From the NCBI RefSeq assembly GCF_007991175.1, contig NZ_BJXV01000008.1, positions 186,001 through 250,000 on the forward strand: a DNA stretch of 64,000 nt, in the 5' to 3' direction. The notes under the pieces were generated by a model. The model did no database searches. It was not told where the DNA came from and saw only the letters and a list, made by a program, of their open reading frames with translations. Made by a program: the position numbers and the translations under genes. The stretch comes from Halovibrio variabilis. GTDB lineage: Bacteria > Pseudomonadota > Gammaproteobacteria > Pseudomonadales > Halomonadaceae. The number at the start of each line of letters is the position of its first letter. Within the stretch, counting starts at the first letter, position 1. Below are positions 9,791 to 19,936 of this stretch, piece after piece.

Positions 9791-10782
9791 AAACGCCTAC
9801 GTACGCTGATCTCACCGCCGGCTAGGCGTCGCGAGTGACCATTTTCGGCAACCCAAAGGTTGCCACTCTCATCCACGTCCCCGGCAAGGGCATCGCTGGT
9901 CTGCTGGCCTTGAATCACCCGAATCGGCAACCCGGCATAGGCGTGGCGCTGGTTCCAAGCATCGCGCCAGGCGCCAAAGCCGTCCTGCTCAAAATTCGCT
10001 AGCAAGGCCAGCAGCCCCGCGACCATCTCGGATGCCAACTGATTACGCGAGATATCCGGCAGCCGCTCGAAAAGCGCCGCCACAGGCTGGTCGATAGCAG
10101 CTCGCTGGGCAGCGGGCAGCCACAGGTTCATGCCGATTCCGATGACGACTTCGCAGGGACCGGCGGCGTCCCCGGTCACTTCGATAAGAATACCGGCCAG
10201 CTTGCCTAACTCGTCGCCGGACTCATCCCCCTGCTCAGAAAGCAGGATATCGTTAGGCCACTTGAGCTTGGGCGCCACGCCGTGCTGCTCCAAAATTTGC
10301 GCCGTCACAACGCCAACCGCAAGACTCAAGCCTTCCAATACCGCGATGCCCGACTCAAAGCGCCAGCCCAGCGAGAGCATCAAACTCTGCCCCCAGGGCG
10401 TCGACCAGACGCGCCCACGCCGCCCGCGCCCCGCGGTCTGCAGTTCCACCAGGCAGACTTCGCCATGCCCCGCGCCCTGTTCAAAGCGCTGACGAAGGTA
10501 CGCGTTGCTTGAAGGTAACTGATCCTCAACAAACAGACGGGTAAGGTGGTGGCGTGCCTGGGCAGGCAACTGCGCGACGATACGCGCCCCCTCCAAAGGC
10601 TCCAGGCGCTGCGACAGCTGGTAGCCGCGGCCTTTAACAGCAACTACCTCGACGCCTAACGCTTCGAGCTTTTTTAACTGCTTCCACACCGCCGCACGAG
10701 AAATACCCAGCGCTTCACCCAGCTGCTCGCCAGAGTGAACCTCGCCATCGCTTAACAAACGCATCAGGTTGCCGATGGTCAT
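9787..10782 (-). CDS. birA: Biotin--protein ligase / biotin operon repressor
   Basis: This 331-residue bifunctional BirA attaches biotin to the acetyl-CoA carboxylase carrier protein and can repress biotin genes. The N-terminal winged helix (ALGISRAAVWKQLKKLEALG) indicates the DNA-binding class. The biotinyl-AMP loop GRGRRGRVW and the following STPWGQSLMLS are intact, as is KLKWPNDI. The C-terminal SH3-like domain runs from about residue 280. CAGGAGC precedes the ATG. It is divergent from typA, with 235 bp between the starts. Confidence 0.95.
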   Translation of the reverse strand: MTIGNLMRLLSDGEVHSGEQLGEALGISRAAVWKQLKKLEALGVEVVAVKGRGYQLSQRLEPLEGARIVAQLPAQARHHLTRLFVEDQLPSSNAYLRQRFEQGAGHGEVCLVELQTAGRGRRGRVWSTPWGQSLMLSLGWRFESGIAVLEGLSLAVGVVTAQILEQHGVAPKLKWPNDILLSEQGDESGDELGKLAGILIEVTGDAAGPCEVVIGIGMNLWLPAAQRAAIDQPVAALFERLPDISRNQLASEMVAGLLALLANFEQDGFGAWRDAWNQRHAYAGLPIRVIQGQQTSDALAGDVDESGNLWVAENGHSRRLAGGEISVRRRL

Positions 10783-11017
10783 GCTCCTGCCCCAATGGGA
10801 AAAGCGCTAGTCTAGCGGATCGCCGTTCCCGGAGAAAACTTTCCTGAGCCAGACCAAGGTCGATATACGCCGCCAGTAATATCAGCGAAGCCTTTGACAT
10901 GTTAGAATAACCGTTGGACGCAAGCCCTGAGCCAAGATGGTCGGCAATTGCCAGCCCTTGCGACCCGCACTTTCCGACCCGTGGACAAACGGGTGTTCAC
11001 AAGAGTTCTCTCTCAGC

Positions 11018-12868
11018 ATGCAAAACCAGCAAAACTCCAGCGCGGTTAATAACCTGCGCAACGTCGCGATCATAGCCCACGTTGACCATGGTAAAACCAC
11101 ACTGGTCGACAAACTCCTGAGCCAGTCCGGCACCCTTGACCGTAAAGCAGAAGGTCAAGACCGCATCATGGACTCAAGCGATCAGGAAAAAGAGCGTGGC
11201 ATTACCATTCTGGCCAAGAACACGGCCATTCAATGGCAAGACAGCCAGGGTAACGGCTACCACATCAATATCGTGGACACGCCAGGACACGCCGACTTCG
11301 GTGGTGAAGTCGAGCGCGTTATGTCCATGGTGGATTCGGTGCTACTGCTCGTAGACGCCGTTGATGGTCCGATGCCGCAAACCCGCTTCGTAACCCAAAA
11401 GGCCTTCGCCCAGGGCTTGAAGCCGATTGTGGTGGTCAACAAAATTGACCGTCCCGGCGCACGCCCTGACTGGGTAATCGACCAGATCTTTGATCTTTTC
11501 GACAACCTGGGCGCCTCCGACGAACAGCTCGACTTCCCAATCATCTACTGCTCTGCCCTCAACGGCATCGCAGGGATGGACCCTGAAGAGCTGGCCGACA
11601 ACATGGACCCCATGTTCCAAGCCATCGTTGATATCGTTGAGCCGCCGAAGGTTGAGCTTAACGGTCCCTTCCAGATGCAGATCTCGGCGCTGGATTACAA
11701 CAGCTACGTGGGCGTTATCGGCCTGGGCCGCATCAAGCGCGGCGCGGTAAAACCCAACCAGCAGGTGTCGGTGATCGGCGTCGACGGCAACGTGCGTAAG
11801 GGCAAAATCGGCCAGGTCATGACCCATATGGGCCTTGAGCGTGTGCAGACCGACGAAGCCACCGCGGGCGATATCGTCTGCGTCACCGGCATCGACGATC
11901 TGGCGATCTCGGATACGCTATGCGACCCGGCCAAGGTCGAGGCGCTGCCGCCACTGTCCGTCGACGAGCCCACCGTTTCAATGACCTTCCAGGTCAACGA
12001 TTCGCCGTTCGCCGGTAAAGATGGCAAGTTCGTGACCAGCCGCAATATCAAGGACCGCCTTGAGCAAGAGCTGATTCACAACGTTGCGCTGCGCGTTGAA
12101 GAAGGCGAAACGCCCGAGAAGTTCAAGGTATCTGGCCGTGGCGAACTGCACCTTTCGGTGCTGATCGAAACCATGCGCCGCGAAGGCTTTGAGCTGGCCG
12201 TGGGTCGCCCGGAAGTGATCATCAAAGAGATCGACGGCGAGAAGCAGGAGCCCTACGAAGAAGTCATCATCGACTGTGAAGAGCAGCACCAGGGCTCGAT
12301 CATGGAAGAGCTGGGCTACCGTAAAGGTGAGATGACCAACATGCTGCCGGACGGTAAAGGCCGGGTTCGCCTGGACTTCATCATTCCTGCCCGCGGCCTG
12401 ATTGGTTTCCGCGGCCAGTTTTTGACCCTGACCTCGGGCACCGGCATTCTGACCAGCCGCTTTGACCACTATGGCCCGCTGAAGCCTGACGCCTCTATCG
12501 AACGTCGTAATGGCGTGCTGATTTCGATGGTCGACGGTAAAGCGCTGGCCTACGCGCTTTTCGCCCTTCAGGAGCGTGGCAAGCTGATCATCGATCACGC
12601 CACCGAAGTGTACGAAGGCATGCTGATCGGCATCAACAACCGTGCTAACGACATGGTGGTTAACCCCACCAAGGGCAAGAAGCTCGACAACATGCGTTCG
12701 ACCGGTAACGATGAGAACATCGTGCTAACCCCGCCGATTAAGTTCTCGTTGGAACAGGCGATCGAGTTCCTCGACTCCGACGAACTCGTCGAAGTGACGC
12801 CTGTGCATATCCGCCTGCGCAAAAAACTGCTCAAAGAGACCGAGCGTAAGCGTTATAGCAAGAAGTAA
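11018..12868 (+). CDS. typA: Ribosome-associated GTPase TypA/BipA
   Basis: This 616-residue translational GTPase of the EF-G fold acts in ribosome assembly and stress adaptation. G1 is AHVDHGKT (residues 20-27), followed by the ITILAKN switch, [25 protein letters not shown] and SALNG. The C-terminal region holds the BipA-specific domain ([18 protein letters not shown]). The ATG at 11018 gives the conserved N-terminus; an in-frame upstream start would add 27 unrelated residues. A terminator follows directly. Confidence 0.96.
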   Translation: MQNQQNSSAVNNLRNVAIIAHVDHGKTTLVDKLLSQSGTLDRKAEGQDRIMDSSDQEKERGITILAKNTAIQWQDSQGNGYHINIVDTPGHADFGGEVERVMSMVDSVLLLVDAVDGPMPQTRFVTQKAFAQGLKPIVVVNKIDRPGARPDWVIDQIFDLFDNLGASDEQLDFPIIYCSALNGIAGMDPEELADNMDPMFQAIVDIVEPPKVELNGPFQMQISALDYNSYVGVIGLGRIKRGAVKPNQQVSVIGVDGNVRKGKIGQVMTHMGLERVQTDEATAGDIVCVTGIDDLAISDTLCDPAKVEALPPLSVDEPTVSMTFQVNDSPFAGKDGKFVTSRNIKDRLEQELIHNVALRVEEGETPEKFKVSGRGELHLSVLIETMRREGFELAVGRPEVIIKEIDGEKQEPYEEVIIDCEEQHQGSIMEELGYRKGEMTNMLPDGKGRVRLDFIIPARGLIGFRGQFLTLTSGTGILTSRFDHYGPLKPDASIERRNGVLISMVDGKALAYALFALQERGKLIIDHATEVYEGMLIGINNRANDMVVNPTKGKKLDNMRSTGNDENIVLTPPIKFSLEQAIEFLDSDELVEVTPVHIRLRKKLLKETERKRYSKK

Positions 12869-12890
12869 CCCGCTTAGAGCAGTGAGTACC

Positions 12891-12916
12891 AAAAACCCGC
12901 GCAAGCGGGTTTTTTT
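12891..12916 (+). terminator. Rho-independent terminator after typA
   Basis: CCCGC-GCAA-GCGGG flanked by a run of A on the left and seven T on the right lies 22 bp after the typA stop. Confidence 0.85.
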
Positions 12917-13164
12917 GTATCAAGCCGCCTTCGATCCGCCTAACCACACCCCGCGCGTCATTAAAGCATCAGCGCTGCCAAGCGCCTCCCTTAACGCAGC
13001 CTAAACGCTATGGTGCTGGTAAGACCGCGCGTTATATCGCAAAGTGGCGTTAACGCTTAAGCATTGCGCGTAAGCGTCGCTATATTCATACATACGTTTG
13101 ATACTTGCATCCATGTTTGGATATTCGCCTTCATCCTGATACCCAACCACGGACACTCTTCCCC

Positions 13165-14610
13165 ATGAGCGGTCATAATGTCTGGACGCATAAAGGTACC
13201 TTTCTTCTCGCCGCGGTTGGTTCCGCCGTAGGCCTGGGTAACCTGTGGCGCTTCCCCTACCTCACCGGTGAAAACGGCGGCGGTGCCTTTATCTTGGTCT
13301 ACGCACTGACGATTTTCGCCGTCGGCATCCCGATTCTGATTGCCGAAATCATGCTGGGTCGCACCAGCCGTCAAAGCCCAATTATGGGCATGCGGCACCT
13401 GACCAAAACCCACGGCACCTCCCGCGCTTGGGAAACCATCGGCTGGCTAGGCGCCGCCTCGGCGTTTTTGATTTTAAGCTTCTATTCGGTGATTGCCGGC
13501 TGGGCGATTCACTACACCTGGCTGATGCTGACCGGCTCCCTGGTCGGCGCCGACGCGCAAACCATTGGCACTGGCTTTGACGCTCTGCTGGCCTCGCCAG
13601 GCTTAATGACGCTCTATCACACCCTGTTCATTGCGGCGTCCGCGCTGATTGTTGGCATGGGGATTCATAAAGGCATCGAATCAGGCCTGCGCATTATGAT
13701 GCCTGCGCTGTTTGGGATTTTACTGGTGGTGCTGGCCTATAGCGTGGTGAACGGCGATGTAGGTGCCGCCGCCAGCTTCCTGTTTACCTTCAATATCGCC
13801 GACCTCAGCCTGGAGGGCTGGCTGCAGGCCATGGGCCAGTCATTCTTTACGCTGAGTTTGGGCATGGGCGCCATTATGGCGTACGGCGCCTATATGCCCA
13901 GCAACGTATCGCTGACCCGCACTGCCTTTGCCGTTGCCCTCGTCGACACCGCCGTAGCGATGGTGGCGGGCCTGGCCATTTTTGCCCTGGTATTTGGCGC
14001 TGGCCTGGAAACCGGCCAAGGCCCCGGGCTGATGTTTGTCACGCTGCCGCTTGCATTTGCCGAGATGCCGTTTGGCGCCCTGGTAGGCGGTGTGTTCTTT
14101 ATTCTGGTACTCGGCGCGGCTCTCAGTTCAGCCATTTCGCTGATTGAGCCCGTCGCGGCATTTCTAGTGGAACGCTTTGATATGACCCGGCCACAGGCGG
14201 TCACGATCATGGTAATTGCCGCTTGGGCGATGGGCCTATTAACGGTCGTCAGCTTTAACGTCTGGGCCGAAGGGACAATTTTCCACACCCTGTTTGGACG
14301 CAGTGCGTTTGAGTTTATCGAGCTGCTGACCAATATCTTTATGCCGGTGGGCGGCCTGCTGATTGCCCTGTTTGCGGGCTGGGCGCTGACCCAAAGCGAA
14401 GTAATGAAGGAACTGGGCAGCAGCGTCACCTGGTTTAAAGTTTGGCGTTTCCTGGTCCGCTTTGTGGCCCCCGCCGCCGTGGCCTTTGTGTTTTTACGCA
14501 CCCTTCCGCTGGTGGAGGGTTACCTCATCCCCACCCTCGGCGCAGCGCTGATTATCTGCGCTTTTGCTGCCGGCCAGCGGTGGCTGAAAAAACCGCAGCA
14601 AACACCTTAA
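13165..14610 (+). CDS. Sodium-dependent transporter of the NSS (SNF) family
   Basis: This 481-residue inner-membrane protein belongs to the neurotransmitter:sodium symporter family (LeuT fold). Membrane helix 1 has the unwound Na+/substrate site motif GSAVGLGNLWRFPYL (residues 19-33), followed by ENGGGAF. About eleven or twelve hydrophobic helices are visible. The substrate is probably an amino acid, but which one cannot be read from the sequence. The ATG at 13165 was chosen because it places KGTFLLAAVGSAVG at the usual distance. It is 14 bp upstream of the ABC transporter genes and may be cotranscribed. Confidence 0.9.
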   Translation: MSGHNVWTHKGTFLLAAVGSAVGLGNLWRFPYLTGENGGGAFILVYALTIFAVGIPILIAEIMLGRTSRQSPIMGMRHLTKTHGTSRAWETIGWLGAASAFLILSFYSVIAGWAIHYTWLMLTGSLVGADAQTIGTGFDALLASPGLMTLYHTLFIAASALIVGMGIHKGIESGLRIMMPALFGILLVVLAYSVVNGDVGAAASFLFTFNIADLSLEGWLQAMGQSFFTLSLGMGAIMAYGAYMPSNVSLTRTAFAVALVDTAVAMVAGLAIFALVFGAGLETGQGPGLMFVTLPLAFAEMPFGALVGGVFFILVLGAALSSAISLIEPVAAFLVERFDMTRPQAVTIMVIAAWAMGLLTVVSFNVWAEGTIFHTLFGRSAFEFIELLTNIFMPVGGLLIALFAGWALTQSEVMKELGSSVTWFKVWRFLVRFVAPAAVAFVFLRTLPLVEGYLIPTLGAALIICAFAAGQRWLKKPQQTP

Positions 14611-14624
14611 TACTGAGGCAGCGC

Positions 14625-15395
14625 ATGACCCCTCTGATTGATGTACAGCGAGCTAACAAAGCGTTCGGCGGCCTGCAGGTGATTAGCGACTGCTCCATTC
14701 AGGTGGAGAAAGGCGCCATTACCGGCATGATTGGCCCCAACGGCGCGGGTAAATCGACCCTGTTTAATCTCATTGCCGGCTCGCTGGCCCCCGACAGCGG
14801 CCGTATCCTGCTCGACGGTGAAGACATTACCTCATTGAGCGCCGACCAGCGGTTTCACAAAGGCCTGCTGCGAACCTTCCAGATTGCCCACGAGTTTAGC
14901 CAGATGAGCGCGCTGGAAAACTTAATGATGGTGCCCCCCAAGCAAGCCGGCGAAGACCTGTTCAGCGCTTGGCTTAAACCTGGCCTGGTGCGCCAGGAAG
15001 AGGCCGAGGTGCGCCGCCGCGCGCTGGAGGTGATTGACTTCGTTGGCCTGCATCACGTGCGTAATGAGCTCGCGGGCAACTTGTCAGGCGGCCAGAAGAA
15101 GCTCCTCGAACTTGGCCGCACCATGATGACCGATGCCAAGGTGGTGCTGTTAGATGAGATCGCCGCCGGGGTGAACCGCACCCTACTGGGTGATTTGATC
15201 GGCAATATTGAGCGGCTCAACCGTGAAATGGGTTACACCTTCCTGGTCATTGAGCACGATATGGAAATGATAGCCCGCCTGTGTGACCCCGTGATCGTGC
15301 TGGCTCAAGGTAGCGTGATGGTCCAGGGGCATATCGACGAGATCCAGAATAATCGCGAGGTCATTGAGGCCTATTTTGGCACCGATGCCGCTTAA
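14625..15395 (+). CDS. ABC transporter ATP-binding protein, LivG type
   Basis: This 256-residue ATPase powers a branched-chain amino acid or amide-type importer. Walker A is GPNGAGKS (37-44), the ABC signature LSGGQKK starts at 153, and Walker B is VVLLDE (173-178). The D-loop region reads IAAGVN, typical of LivG rather than LivF, and the C-terminus ends in the LivG-type VIEAYFG. CTGAGGCA precedes the ATG. It starts the livG-livF-livH-livM order; the transported substrate is unproven. Confidence 0.88.
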   Translation: MTPLIDVQRANKAFGGLQVISDCSIQVEKGAITGMIGPNGAGKSTLFNLIAGSLAPDSGRILLDGEDITSLSADQRFHKGLLRTFQIAHEFSQMSALENLMMVPPKQAGEDLFSAWLKPGLVRQEEAEVRRRALEVIDFVGLHHVRNELAGNLSGGQKKLLELGRTMMTDAKVVLLDEIAAGVNRTLLGDLIGNIERLNREMGYTFLVIEHDMEMIARLCDPVIVLAQGSVMVQGHIDEIQNNREVIEAYFGTDAA

Positions 15396-15471
15396 AAGTG
15401 ACCTGTTACCGACCCGCCAATCAATCAATGATGTCGCTTAGTGTGAGTGACCTTGCCGAGATAGCTTGCTT

Positions 15472-16191
15472 ATGTCATCAACCACCAGGCCGTTAATCGA
15501 AGCCAACGATGTGCACGGCGGCTACGGCGGCATGAACATCCTAAACGGGGTGAACATGACGCTGGAAGCCGATGAAGTCGGTGTGATTGTCGGCCCCAAC
15601 GGGGCGGGCAAATCCACCATGCTGAAAGCCATTTTCGGCCTGCTGCATGTCAACCAGGGCGAGATACTGCTTAACGGCCAGCCGATTCACAACCTGCCCC
15701 CGAACCAGTTAGTGCAGCGGGGCATGGGCTTTATCCCCCAGGAGAAGAACGTTTTCCCCAGCCTTTCGGTGCAGGAAAACCTGGAGATGGGGGCTTTTTT
15801 AAAACCGCACAACGTCAAGCGCATGCTCGCCCAGGTGTACGAGTTCTTCCCACCGCTGTATGAAAAACGCCGCCAGCCAGCGGGTGAGCTCTCCGGCGGG
15901 CAACGCCAGATGGTCGCCATGGGGCGCGCGCTGATGGCCGAACCCAGCTTGTTGTTGCTTGATGAGCCGACCGCGGGGCTGTCGCCGCTGTATATGAACG
16001 AGATATTCGACCGCGTCAAACAGATCAACGCCGCTGGTGTGGGCATTTTGATGGTGGAACAGAACGCCAAACAGGCACTCGCGATAGCCGACAAAGGCTT
16101 TGTGCTGGCTGCTGGCCAAAACCGCTTTACCGACACCGGGGCGGCACTGCTCGCCGACCCCGATGTCGCCAAAAGCTTTTTAGGCGGTTAG
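15472..16191 (+). CDS. ABC transporter ATP-binding protein, LivF type
   Basis: This 239-residue second ATPase of the importer pairs with the LivG-type subunit. Walker A is GPNGAGKS (41-48), signature LSGGQ (140-144), and Walker B LLLDEPTAGLSP starts at 161. The early HGGYGGMNILNGV stretch is typical of LivF. The ATG at 15472 was preferred to a TTG two codons upstream; the ribosome binding site is weak in either case. It is 76 bp after livG and 10 bp before the permease gene. Confidence 0.88.
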   Translation: MSSTTRPLIEANDVHGGYGGMNILNGVNMTLEADEVGVIVGPNGAGKSTMLKAIFGLLHVNQGEILLNGQPIHNLPPNQLVQRGMGFIPQEKNVFPSLSVQENLEMGAFLKPHNVKRMLAQVYEFFPPLYEKRRQPAGELSGGQRQMVAMGRALMAEPSLLLLDEPTAGLSPLYMNEIFDRVKQINAAGVGILMVEQNAKQALAIADKGFVLAAGQNRFTDTGAALLADPDVAKSFLGG

Positions 16192-16201
16192 GGAGAGACA
16201 C

Positions 16202-17209
16202 GTGAACGAACTGGTTTTTTTCATCAATAATGTGGTGATTTCGGGCAGCGTGAGCGGCTCTATTTATGCCATCGGGGCGGTTGGCGTGACGCTGATCTTC
16301 AGCATCATGCGCTTTGCCCACTTCGCCCACGCCGACGTAATGACCTTTGGCGCCTTTATGGTGCTGCTGCTGACAACGGCGTTTCCAGCGGCGGGCGCCA
16401 GTATCGGCGTGCCCACTGCCTTGTTGATGCTGCCGCTGGCGATGTTGCTGACTGCCGGCTTAGCCGTGGGTATCGACAAGCTGTTCTACAAACCGCTGCG
16501 TGCCCATGGGGTAAAGCCCATTGTGCTGGTGATTGCCTCGCTGGGTGTCACCTTAATCCTCCAGGGCTTAATTCGCCTGTTTTCGGGCACCGGCGGGCAA
16601 AGCCTGTATGTGGATGACCGCAAAGAAATTTTCCGCCTGGCGCTGCCCTTTGAGGGCGTCCGGGCGCCTATCGTGGTCACCGAACCGCAAATTTACCTGT
16701 TTGTGATCACCATTGTCGCCGTCGTTGCGCTGCACCTATTCCTCAATCGTTCGCGGTTAGGCAAGGCGATGCGCGCCATGTCCGACAACCCCGAGCTTGC
16801 CCAGGCATCGGGTATCAACACCAACACCATTGTGGCCGTGACCTGGATGATTGCCGGGGCGCTTGCCGCCATTGCGGGGACGCTTCTCTCGCTAGACGTT
16901 ACCTTTAAACCCGACTTGAGCTTTTTCCTGCTGCTGCCCATTTTCGCGGCGGCCATCGTGGGCGGCGTTGGCCACCCCTACGGCGCCATCGCCGGTGGCT
17001 TTGTGGTCGGCTTTGCCGAGACGCTGGCGGTGTTCAACTGGAACATTCTGCTGCGCCCCTTCCAAGACAGCTTCCCGTCTTGGCTGGAACTACCGTCAAA
17101 CCTCGCTTTTGTGGGTACCGAGTATAAAATCGTGGTGCCGTTTTTCATTCTGGTCGCTATTTTGGTGTGGCGTCCCACCGGACTCTTTAAGGGCAAGGTG
17201 ATTTCATGA
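16202..17209 (+). CDS. ABC transporter permease, LivH type
   Basis: This 335-residue inner-membrane permease has about eight hydrophobic helices. It carries the family features SGSIYAIGAVGVTLIFSIMR near the N-terminus, RLGKAMRAMSDNPELAQASG (the ATPase-contacting loop) and GGVGHPYGAIAGGFVVGFAE near the C-terminus. It starts with GTG at 16202, preceded by AGGGAGAG. Its stop overlaps the start of the next permease by four bases, implying translational coupling. Confidence 0.9.
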   Translation: MNELVFFINNVVISGSVSGSIYAIGAVGVTLIFSIMRFAHFAHADVMTFGAFMVLLLTTAFPAAGASIGVPTALLMLPLAMLLTAGLAVGIDKLFYKPLRAHGVKPIVLVIASLGVTLILQGLIRLFSGTGGQSLYVDDRKEIFRLALPFEGVRAPIVVTEPQIYLFVITIVAVVALHLFLNRSRLGKAMRAMSDNPELAQASGINTNTIVAVTWMIAGALAAIAGTLLSLDVTFKPDLSFFLLLPIFAAAIVGGVGHPYGAIAGGFVVGFAETLAVFNWNILLRPFQDSFPSWLELPSNLAFVGTEYKIVVPFFILVAILVWRPTGLFKGKVIS

Positions 17210-18531
17210 GCCATTCAGCCAAAACACGCGATACTAGCGACACCCCTCAAGACGCTACCCAGACACGCCGCTTTCCACTGCGCGAGCTGGTTCTATTTGG
17301 TGTGCTGCTCGTGGCTATCCTGGCGGTTTACGCCACCATGGGCGCCGCCTACAGCACGCGCATGCTGGTAGAGGCCGCTTGCTACGCCATTCTGGCTTTG
17401 GGGTTAACCATTCAGTGGGGCTACGCAGGGCAGTTCAATGCCGGGGTGATGGGCTTCGTCGCCCTCGGCGGCTTCTGCGCGATGTTCTTCAGCGTGCCGG
17501 TGAACGATGCCTTCTGGGGCACTACGCTACCCGGCGAATTTGGCCGTGTGTTGCTGTATGGCGCTGCCGCCATCTTGCTGATCGTTGGCGCCAGCAAATT
17601 GGATCGCCTGGGCGTGCCAAAGTCTCTGCGTACGTTTATCACAGTGGTGTTGGGCGTCGTGCTTTACCTGGTGGTGATTAGCCAGCTGCGCGAGGTCACT
17701 GATGCGATTGAAAGCCAGGCCGGCTTTGTCGGTGGGCTAGGCTTACCGCCCTGGGTCGGCTGGATTGTCGGAGGCGCCTTGGCGGGCGGCGTTGGCTACT
17801 TTATTGGCCATATCTGCTTGGGCTTGCGCAGCGACTACCTGGCCATTGCCACCCTGGGCATTGCCGAAATCATCAAAGCATTTTTGAAAAACTCTGACTG
17901 GCTTACCCGCGGCACCGCCACGGTTTCCCCACTGCCGTGGCCCACACCGGGGCCTGCGGAGGTGGGCTTCACGCTCTCTCGGGCCCTTTACCTCTCGGTG
18001 ACGGCGGTGATCATCGCGGTCATCTTTTTGCTGCTCAATCGCGCCTATAACGCCCCTTGGGGCCGTATGATTCGGGCCATTCGCGATAATGAAGTGTCTG
18101 CGGCGGCCATGGGTAAAGACATCAATAAACGGCGCCTGGAGATTTTCGTGCTTGGCTGCATTTTGATGGGCATCGGTGGCGGCATACTGGGCACGTTTAA
18201 CAGCCTCTTTGACCCTCAAGGCTACCTGCCGCTTAACCATACCTTCCTGGTACTGGTGATGGTGATTCTGGGCGGGCCGGGCAATAACCTGGGTACCATT
18301 TTCGGCGCCGTGGCGGTGTATATCATCTGGATTATGTCGGAGCCCCTGGCGCTGTTCTTAATGCAGCTCGCCGTGGCCTTTGGGGAAGGCGCTTTCGGCT
18401 GGGATACCCCTGGCAATATGGATAGCCGCGCCCTGCAGGCACGGGTGCTGGTGATTGGCGTGCTGATCACCATGGTGCTGCGCTTTGCGCCCAAAGGCCT
18501 GCTGCCTGAAAAGATCAAAAGCCATAGTTAA
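17206..18531 (+). CDS. ABC transporter permease, LivM type
   Basis: This 441-residue permease partners the LivH-type subunit. After a polar N-terminal 30 residues it has AACYAILALGLTIQWGYAGQFNAGVMGFVALG, the LivM hallmark, in two adjoining helices. The ATPase-contacting loop is WGRMIRAIRDNEVSAAAMG and the C-terminal part contains VILGGPGNNLGTIFGA. An additional hydrophobic stretch between about residues 105 and 165 makes it longer than short LivM proteins but close to E. coli LivM. It ends just before a bidirectional terminator. Confidence 0.9.
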   Translation: MSHSAKTRDTSDTPQDATQTRRFPLRELVLFGVLLVAILAVYATMGAAYSTRMLVEAACYAILALGLTIQWGYAGQFNAGVMGFVALGGFCAMFFSVPVNDAFWGTTLPGEFGRVLLYGAAAILLIVGASKLDRLGVPKSLRTFITVVLGVVLYLVVISQLREVTDAIESQAGFVGGLGLPPWVGWIVGGALAGGVGYFIGHICLGLRSDYLAIATLGIAEIIKAFLKNSDWLTRGTATVSPLPWPTPGPAEVGFTLSRALYLSVTAVIIAVIFLLLNRAYNAPWGRMIRAIRDNEVSAAAMGKDINKRRLEIFVLGCILMGIGGGILGTFNSLFDPQGYLPLNHTFLVLVMVILGGPGNNLGTIFGAVAVYIIWIMSEPLALFLMQLAVAFGEGAFGWDTPGNMDSRALQARVLVIGVLITMVLRFAPKGLLPEKIKSHS

Positions 18532-18549
18532 ACCTCTCAACTGCTAGCC

Positions 18550-18592
18550 CATAAAAAAATGCCCGGCTGGTAACAGTCGGGCATTTGTTTTA
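18550..18592. terminator. Bidirectional terminator between livM and the binding-protein gene
   Basis: ATGCCCG pairs with CGGGCAT, with an inner CTG-GTAA-CAG stem. T-rich tracts follow on the plus strand (TTTGTTTT) and, read in reverse, on the minus strand (seven T). It serves the two convergent transcripts that meet here. Confidence 0.8.
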
Positions 18593-18608
18593 ATGCTAGG
18601 AGAGGGAG

Positions 18609-19817
18609 TTAAAGATCAACCAGTCCCTTGCTGGTAAAGGTGCCGTCTTCGACCACCATTTCGACCACCACGCCGGGCACGTCGCCGTTTTCATCAAACT
18701 CATGCGAGCCAGACGCGCCTTCGTAGTTAATCTCAGTGCCCGCGGCAATCAGCTCGACCGCTTTCTCCCACTCGCCGGGCAGAATCACTTCGCCGGGGGT
18801 GCTGGAAACGCTGCGCAGGGCGTCGGAAAGGCCCTCACGTTCTGCACTGCCGTTCTGCTCAATCGCCAGCGCGACCAGGAAAGCGGCGTCGTAGGCTTGG
18901 GCGGCAAATACCGCACTCGGGTCTAGCTCAGCCGCTTCGGCGGCTTCAATAAAGATATCGGTGCCGGGCAGGTCAGGGCTACCAGGGCGTGTGGCGATCA
19001 TGCCATCCAGCACATCCGCGCCGATAGCATTGATCAGGCTATCACCGACCATGCCGTCAGCGCCGACATACTGGGTAAACATGCCGCTTTCATAGGCTTG
19101 ACGCAGCACCGTCTGACCCGAAGTGTCGGCGTAGGCCAGTACGACGAGGGTCTCCACGCCACTCACCGACAGCGAGCCTAGCTCAGAGCGATAATCCGCG
19201 CGGTTATCTTCGTGGGCAAGGCTCCCGGCAATCTCACCGCCGCCCGCTTCATAAGCAGCACTAAAGGCATCCGCCAGCCCTTGCCCATAATCGTTGTTGA
19301 CGTAGGTAACGGCCACTGCATCGATACCTTTTTCAAGCAGCAGCTTAGCCAGCATTTCCCCCTGGAAAGCGTCGGACGGCACCGTACGGAACACCAGATC
19401 ATTGTCATCCAACTCGGATACCGCAGGCGCGGTAGAGGCCGGCGACACCATCAACACGCCACCGGGAATTGCCGCATTGTTAGCCGCGGCAATGGTCGCC
19501 CCGGTACACAGCGCGCCCACAATAGCGGTGACATTTTCAGAGTTGACCATACGGTCGGCGGCGTTCGAGGCCGCCGATGCATCGGAACAGGTCGTATCGC
19601 CGGACGCCATCGTCAGCGTTTGGCCATCTAAAATGCCACCCTGTGCATTCACCTGCTCAACGGCTAGCTGGGCGCCTTCAAAAATGGCCGGTGTCAGGCT
19701 TTCAATCCCCCCCGTGAAGCCGCCCAAGAAGCCCACTTTGACCTCCGCCTGGGCGAGGCCGGTCACTGCCAGGGTTGAGGCCGCCACCGCAGTGGCTAAT
19801 ACGCGCTTATTGATCAT
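18609..19817 (-). CDS. Periplasmic substrate-binding protein of a LivK/UrtA-type ABC importer
   Basis: This 402-residue class I periplasmic binding protein has a Sec signal peptide of about 24 residues (Lys/Arg near the start, a hydrophobic core, cleavage after AQA). The mature start EVKVGFLGGFTGGIESLTPA is typical of the family, and a Cys pair flanks the first lobe (DTTCSDA and GALCTG). It probably serves the neighbouring livGFHM-type transporter, but is convergent to it rather than in the operon. The ligand is unknown; short-chain amides or branched amino acids are family options. Confidence 0.88.
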   Translation of the reverse strand: MINKRVLATAVAASTLAVTGLAQAEVKVGFLGGFTGGIESLTPAIFEGAQLAVEQVNAQGGILDGQTLTMASGDTTCSDASAASNAADRMVNSENVTAIVGALCTGATIAAANNAAIPGGVLMVSPASTAPAVSELDDNDLVFRTVPSDAFQGEMLAKLLLEKGIDAVAVTYVNNDYGQGLADAFSAAYEAGGGEIAGSLAHEDNRADYRSELGSLSVSGVETLVVLAYADTSGQTVLRQAYESGMFTQYVGADGMVGDSLINAIGADVLDGMIATRPGSPDLPGTDIFIEAAEAAELDPSAVFAAQAYDAAFLVALAIEQNGSAEREGLSDALRSVSSTPGEVILPGEWEKAVELIAAGTEINYEGASGSHEFDENGDVPGVVVEMVVEDGTFTSKGLVDL

Positions 19818-19936
19818 GTTATGTGTCGCTCCCAGTGAGATAAAAATGTGTCTATTTTTTTAGTCTGCCCCAGCGGTTGATCGTTAAGGCTGCTCTTAAT
19901 CTGGAACTGGAACGGCAAAAACACAAGTCTATGTTG

